Below are positions 6,217 to 9,517 of a stretch of 9,517 nucleotides of DNA, piece after piece. Origin of the DNA: Lentisphaerota bacterium. GTDB taxonomy: Bacteria > Verrucomicrobiota > Kiritimatiellia > RFP12 > UBA1067. The stretch covers positions 1-9,517 of the forward strand of contig SUVZ01000120.1 in assembly GCA_015061765.1 (NCBI GenBank). Direction: 5' to 3'. Every line of letters begins with the position of its first letter. The first letter of the stretch is position 1. Both the position numbers and the translations under genes were made by a program. Below the pieces are notes generated by a model. That model saw only the letters and a list, made by a program, of their open reading frames with translations, was not told the origin of the DNA and did not search any database.

Positions 6217-7614
6217 ATGGCTAAGAAGTGCAAATGCGAATGCTGCGGAACTGTAGACGACAGCTTTCACGCTCCGGCAGAGGCTCTGGACTATCTGCGT
6301 ATGAATGCGGGCGCGAAGCCCGAGGTCGTGGGCATCGCGTGGGAGCGAGAGGATGGCCATGTGTATCGCTATGATGTGTATCTTCCCCGCAACATACAGT
6401 CTGCGGCCCGTCCCTTTGTCGTGCGTCTCGTCGAGCGCTGCGTGAAGTTTGTTCTCTGGGCGGCAGGCGGCTGGAAACTTTATCTTTCAGGTCCGGACTG
6501 GATCGTAAAGCCCATCGCCAAGGACTACACTGCGAAGGGTGCGCGCAAGTTCGACTACAACTTCTTCAAGGATCTCTACGGCAAGCCGTTCGAGGTCGTG
6601 ATCGTGCCCTTCAAGAAGATGCCCGTCACGAACGAGCGCGAGGTGATCGTCAAAAACAACACCAACGGCAACCGCATAGGCTTCGACCTTGGCGCGTCCG
6701 ACTTCAAGATATCCGCGCTCAAGAGCGGCAAGGTCGTGTTCTCCAAGGAGTTTCCGTGGGATCCGCGCAACCAGCCCGACCCCGAATACCACTACACGAA
6801 GCTTTCCGAAGGCCTTGAGGCTGCGGCGCAGGCGCTCGGCGGCAAAGTGGACGCGATCGGCGGATCAACGGCCGGAACGCTTGTTGGCAAGCGTCTTGGC
6901 CCGGCTTCGCTCCTTCGCGCAATTCTCGAGAAGAATCCCAAGAAGAAGGATGAGGCGCGCAATCTTTTCACCCGCATCGAGGAGGAGTGGCAGGTTCCGT
7001 TCGAGGTCTACAATGACGGCGATGTCACTGCCCTTGCCGGTGCGATTACGATGAAGAAGAGCGGCATTCTCGGAGTTGCCATGGGTTCTTCCGAGGCCGT
7101 GGGCTACATTAACCCGAAGGGTGCACTTACGGGCCGCATCTCCGAACTCGCCTTCGCGCCTGTCGATCTCAATCCCGACTCCGCATGCGACGAGTGGAGC
7201 GGTGACGCAGGGGTCGGTGCAATGTACTTCTCGCAGCAGGCTGTCAACCACCTTGCATGCAAGTACGGCTTCAAGTTCCCGAAGTCCATGAAGCTCCCCG
7301 AACGGCTCAAGGTCGTTCAGGAGGCCATGGAGAAGCACGATACGAAGGCCCTCAAGGTTTATCTCATGATCGGCCGCTACCTCGCTAACGCAGTCTGCTG
7401 GTACCGTGAGTTCTACGACTTCCAAAACCTCATGATCCTCGGACGCGTGACTTCCGGTCTTGGTGGCGACATCATCCTTGAGACCGCCAGAATGGGTCTC
7501 GAGGCCATTGCGCCGGAGATTGCGGAGGAGGTCGACGTGTTCATGCCCGATGAGAAGGCCCGTCGTCTCGGCCAGTCTGTGGCTGCCGCTCAGATTCCCG
7601 TCGTGAAGAAGTGA
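6217..7614 (+). CDS. ROK-like (ASKHA-fold) sugar kinase with extra N-terminal domain
   Basis: The 465-residue product is probably a cytoplasmic carbohydrate kinase of the hexokinase/actin-like ATPase fold, annotated in relatives as ROK family protein. Residues 1-150 form a domain I do not recognise, starting with a Cys cluster (C5, C7, C9, C10). From residue 155 the kinase fold is seen: phosphate-1 loop GFDLGASDFK (155-164), VDAIGGSTAGT (211-221), NDGDVTALAGA from 266 with the likely catalytic Asp267, phosphate-2 loop MGSSEAVGY (289-297), and the adenosine-side glycine segment LGRVTSGLGGD (408-418). The DEWSGDAG segment at 325-332 is notable. The Cys-rich zinc motif typical of ROK kinases is absent. 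AGGAG at 6206-6210 lies six bases before the ATG, which fixes the start. It has its own promoter and is followed at 7 bases by another kinase. Substrate unknown. Confidence 0.75.
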   Translation: MAKKCKCECCGTVDDSFHAPAEALDYLRMNAGAKPEVVGIAWEREDGHVYRYDVYLPRNIQSAARPFVVRLVERCVKFVLWAAGGWKLYLSGPDWIVKPIAKDYTAKGARKFDYNFFKDLYGKPFEVVIVPFKKMPVTNEREVIVKNNTNGNRIGFDLGASDFKISALKSGKVVFSKEFPWDPRNQPDPEYHYTKLSEGLEAAAQALGGKVDAIGGSTAGTLVGKRLGPASLLRAILEKNPKKKDEARNLFTRIEEEWQVPFEVYNDGDVTALAGAITMKKSGILGVAMGSSEAVGYINPKGALTGRISELAFAPVDLNPDSACDEWSGDAGVGAMYFSQQAVNHLACKYGFKFPKSMKLPERLKVVQEAMEKHDTKALKVYLMIGRYLANAVCWYREFYDFQNLMILGRVTSGLGGDIILETARMGLEAIAPEIAEEVDVFMPDEKARRLGQSVAAAQIPVVKK

Positions 7615-7621
7615 GGCTTGC

Positions 7622-8734
7622 ATGAGCAGCAGAAATTTCACCAACGAGCAACTTCGTGAGATCATTGCTCTGTTCCAGGTTTACGGCGACATCGTAGCCG
7701 TGAACCGTTACGGCTCCGGACACATCAACGACACCTTCAAGGTCGATCTGTCGCTCGGAGGCGTTTCGGTGTCGTATGTGCTTCAGCGCATAAACGACAG
7801 CATTTTCACCCGTCCCGACCGCGTGATGGAGAACATTGCCCGCGTCACAAACCACATCCGCGGAAAATTCGCCGGCGCCACCGATGCCACGCGCCGCACG
7901 CTTACCGTGATTCCCGCGCGCGATGGACAGCCTGTCGCCCGCGGCCCCGAGGGGGGATGGTGGCGCATGTATGTGTTCATCACAGGTGCGAAGACTATCG
8001 ACCTCATCGAGAACGCAGATCAGGCACGCAAGGCTGCACAGGCTTTCGCCGGTTTCCAGAACGCCCTTGCCGATCTCCCGGCGCCGCGCCTTTTCGAGAC
8101 AATCCCCAACTTCCACAACACGCTTTCCCGTCTCGAGCAGCTCGACATTGCCGCTGCAGAGGACAAAATGGGCCGCAAGGCTTCGGTGTCCGCAGAGCTT
8201 GCGTTCGTCGATGCGCACCGTGAAGAGGCAGGACGGATCGTGAGGATGATGGAGAAGGGCGAGATACCCGAGCGCATCACGCACAACGATACAAAGATCA
8301 ACAACGTTATGCTTGATGAGGCCACGAGTGAAGGTGTTGCCGTCATTGATCTGGACACCGTCATGCCTGGATGCGCCCTATATGACTTCGGCGATATGGT
8401 GCGCACATCCACCGCTGCCGCTGCAGAGGACGAAAAGGATCTCTCCAAGGTGTTTTCCCGCAAGGAGTACTTCGAGGCGCTTGTGAAGGGCTATCTTTCA
8501 GAGGCTAAGTTCCTCACGGAGGCCGAGAGGGAGAATCTCGCCTTTTCAGGAAGACTCATCACGTTCACCATCGGAATCCGCTTCCTGGCGGATTATCTCG
8601 CCGGCGACACCTACTTCCGCACCGCCTATGCCGACCATAACCTTGTGCGTTGCCGCACACAGTTCAAGATGGTCGAGTCTATGGAGGCGCAGAGGGACGA
8701 GTATGAGGCGATTGTGCGCGCCTCGCCAGTCTGA
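7622..8734 (+). CDS. Aminoglycoside-phosphotransferase-fold sugar kinase, NahK-like
   Basis: The 370-residue product has the APH/choline-kinase-like fold and most resembles N-acetylhexosamine 1-kinase (NahK), which phosphorylates the anomeric C1 of GlcNAc or GalNAc; NahK is about 360 residues. Visible motifs are the N-lobe loop YGSGHINDTF (30-39), the catalytic loop HNDTKINNVM (221-230) with Asp223 as catalytic base and an Asn as a metal ligand, and the metal-binding VIDLDTVMPG with Asp243 and Asp245. YDFGDMVRTS follows, as is usual for this group. There is no signal peptide or membrane segment. The ATG lies 7 bases after the upstream kinase stop, with TGAGG at 7612-7616, so the two genes are surely co-transcribed. 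The neighbouring kinase supports a role in amino-sugar or hexose use, but the exact sugar is inferred; other small-molecule kinases of the same fold are possible. Confidence 0.75.
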   Translation: MSSRNFTNEQLREIIALFQVYGDIVAVNRYGSGHINDTFKVDLSLGGVSVSYVLQRINDSIFTRPDRVMENIARVTNHIRGKFAGATDATRRTLTVIPARDGQPVARGPEGGWWRMYVFITGAKTIDLIENADQARKAAQAFAGFQNALADLPAPRLFETIPNFHNTLSRLEQLDIAAAEDKMGRKASVSAELAFVDAHREEAGRIVRMMEKGEIPERITHNDTKINNVMLDEATSEGVAVIDLDTVMPGCALYDFGDMVRTSTAAAAEDEKDLSKVFSRKEYFEALVKGYLSEAKFLTEAERENLAFSGRLITFTIGIRFLADYLAGDTYFRTAYADHNLVRCRTQFKMVESMEAQRDEYEAIVRASPV

Positions 8735-8778
8735 TCCCTCGCCGTTCCGGCCATTAGTTCCTTTCCCAACCGATGCGA

Positions 8779-8818
8779 CACAGGCAAAGCGGTCGCAGAG
8801 TCTTTTGTTTTGCCTGTG
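8779..8818 (+). terminator. Stem-loop after the kinase pair, possible terminator
   Basis: CACAGGCAAA (8779-8788) and TTTGCCTGTG (8809-8818) are perfect reverse complements over 10 bp, with a 20-base loop that can shorten through an additional C-G pair and G-U pairs. It lies 45 bases after the stop of the second kinase, as a transcript-end hairpin would. No T run follows on either strand, so it is not a canonical intrinsic terminator; it may end transcripts with Rho or protect a 3' end. A protein binding site is another option. Confidence 0.4.
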
Positions 8819-8891
8819 AACGGTCAAATGTACCGAATAGAGTAGCCCGTATCCCGGTTTTCAGTCAAAAGTGATAAAACTTCAAAAATTA

Positions 8892-8901
8892 GGGGGGGGG
8901 G
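8892..8901 (+). repeat. Homopolymeric G10 tract
   Basis: Ten G residues in a row lie 31 bases upstream of the -35 box of the next gene. Such runs are prone to slipped-strand length change. This one is outside any coding region, so any effect would be on promoter activity. Length variation cannot be judged from one sequence. Confidence 0.85.
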
Positions 8902-8932
8902 TGATTTATTGCAGATAACGACAGTTCTTGGA

Positions 8933-8960
8933 TTGACATGGAAGATCGGGTTGTGATACT
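8933..8960 (+). promoter_or_regulatory. Sigma70-type promoter for the secreted-protein gene
   Basis: A perfect TTGACA at 8933-8938 is followed after 16 bases by GATACT (8955-8960), with TG at 8952-8953 in the extended -10 position. Overlapping alternatives such as TACTAT (8957-8962, 18-base spacing) also exist. Transcription would start near 8967, leaving a leader of about 50 bases before the ATG at 9018. Confidence 0.55.
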
Positions 8961-9017
8961 ATACCATCCAATCAGAGAAAGGATCTGTCTCGTTTGGGAT
9001 GGCAGTAGATTCCAGTC

Positions 9018-9517
9018 ATGAAAAGAAAATGCACCACCATAGCCCGAGCCGGTATTTCGGATTTAAAAAAGAAATCCGTTCTGTTTGGGTGCTTCATTGT
9101 TTCATTTCTTGCTGCGTATACCGCTTTTGCCGGTGTAAGATCAGGAAGCATTTTTCTTAATTTTGAACCAGAGAAGAGTTCCTTCTGGCATACGGCCACG
9201 AATAATGTGATGGAGCTGCCGGTCGTCTATCCGGAAGGAGCATCTTCCGCAGAACTCACGGTGACCGGCATCGGATTCCACCGCATGTACAAGGATATTG
9301 CCGCTGATTCGGTGGAGGTCGTTCTGCCACCCGCCGTCTCTTCATCAACCGAAAACGTGTACGAGTTTTCGATGGCCTTTGACAATGGAGTCACTAATAC
9401 CGTACGCCTTGGTTTGATTCAGGATATCGGTGAAGATGGGTGCGGTTCCACTCGCTGCAGGATTTCTGACACCGGCAGGAAATGGGGTGCAGTTGACCGC
9501 ACCGCAGTGATACCGGT
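9018..9517 (+). CDS. Secreted protein of unknown function, 3' end outside the window
   Basis: The frame is open from ATG 9018 to the window end (166 full codons), and the product is not recognised. Residues 1-20 are basic, residues about 20-38 form a hydrophobic helix (SVLFGCFIVSFLAAYTAFA), and AFA-GV gives a good signal peptidase I site near residue 38, so the protein is probably exported. The mature part shown is mixed polar and hydrophobic with no cysteine until a CGSTRC pair late on, and it reads like beta-strand-rich extracellular protein. A stop at 9006-9008 in the same frame and no start codon in between make 9018 the first possible start; the ribosome binding site is weak. Codon use is more AT-rich in the first 50 codons than in the genes upstream. 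It stands alone behind its own promoter. Confidence 0.7.
   Translation, partial: MKRKCTTIARAGISDLKKKSVLFGCFIVSFLAAYTAFAGVRSGSIFLNFEPEKSSFWHTATNNVMELPVVYPEGASSAELTVTGIGFHRMYKDIAADSVEVVLPPAVSSSTENVYEFSMAFDNGVTNTVRLGLIQDIGEDGCGSTRCRISDTGRKWGAVDRTAVIP

Larger units (their letters stand above)
8735..9017. other. Intergenic region with inverted repeat, G10 tract and promoter
   Basis: This 283-base gap has no supported gene. It holds a 10-bp inverted repeat (8779-8818), an AT-rich stretch (about 8865-8891), ten consecutive G residues (8892-8901) and a promoter (8933-8960). Base composition becomes clearly more AT-rich than in the kinase genes, which agrees with a regulatory region. Frames crossing it on the - strand are shadows without family signals. 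Confidence 0.6.

Noticed and set aside
6865..7665. 266-codon open frame on the - strand
   Set aside because: Antisense shadow of the ROK-like kinase gene, with no recognisable domains.
7541..8284. 247-codon open frame on the - strand
   Set aside because: Antisense to the NahK-like kinase gene, whose motifs are intact on the + strand.
8972..9199. 75-codon - strand frame over the start of the secreted-protein gene
   Set aside because: The + strand frame is open to the window end and has a clear signal peptide; the - strand product has no recognisable feature.
1..9517. CRISPR array, tRNA, rRNA, insertion sequence or phage genes
   Set aside because: No repeat-spacer pattern, cloverleaf or rRNA stretch, transposase or phage-like protein was seen in reading both strands.

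Overview
The window is a gram-negative-type bacterial chromosome segment with moderately high GC content (the coding regions are C/G-rich at third positions) and every recognisable gene on the + strand. Gene content (an Rnf complex, a divergent ROK-like sugar kinase beside an anomeric-kinase-like protein, and a secreted protein of unknown family) together with a degenerate heptanucleotide intergenic repeat would fit an anaerobic gut-type member of the Verrucomicrobiota/Kiritimatiellota/Lentisphaerota group. This placement is an impression from family resemblance only, with low to moderate confidence.

Bases 1-182 hold no assignable gene but contain a strong extended -10 promoter just before rnfA. 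Bases 183-3997 carry rnfA, rnfB, rnfC and rnfD, four of the six structural genes of the Rnf complex, an ion-pumping ferredoxin:NAD+ oxidoreductase of the cytoplasmic membrane. The expected partners rnfG and rnfE do not follow. After rnfD come a 7-bp hairpin around its stop codon and a large CPA2-type cation/proton antiporter with a C-terminal TrkA-C (RCK_C) domain (4020-6080). Rnf makes an ion gradient and the antiporter could exchange or regulate it, so the two may be functionally linked.

A well-formed sigma70-type promoter (6123-6151) starts a second unit of two genes: a divergent ROK/ASKHA-fold sugar kinase with an extra N-terminal domain (6217-7614) and, 7 bases downstream, an aminoglycoside-phosphotransferase-fold kinase resembling N-acetylhexosamine 1-kinase (7622-8734). 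Together they suggest cytoplasmic carbohydrate phosphorylation; the substrate is not visible.

The 283-base gap 8735-9017 holds a 10-bp perfect inverted repeat, a run of ten G residues and a promoter with a consensus -35 box. It precedes a gene that runs off the window end (9018-9517) and encodes a protein with a clear signal peptide and no recognised domain.

The points most worth a second look are: the RnfB C-terminal ferredoxin domain, where the surviving and lost cysteines fit loss of exactly one of two [4Fe-4S] clusters; the rnfABCD cluster without rnfG and rnfE; the probably leaderless rnfA; the unusual ROK-like kinase and its pairing with an anomeric kinase; and the G10 tract upstream of the secreted-protein promoter.
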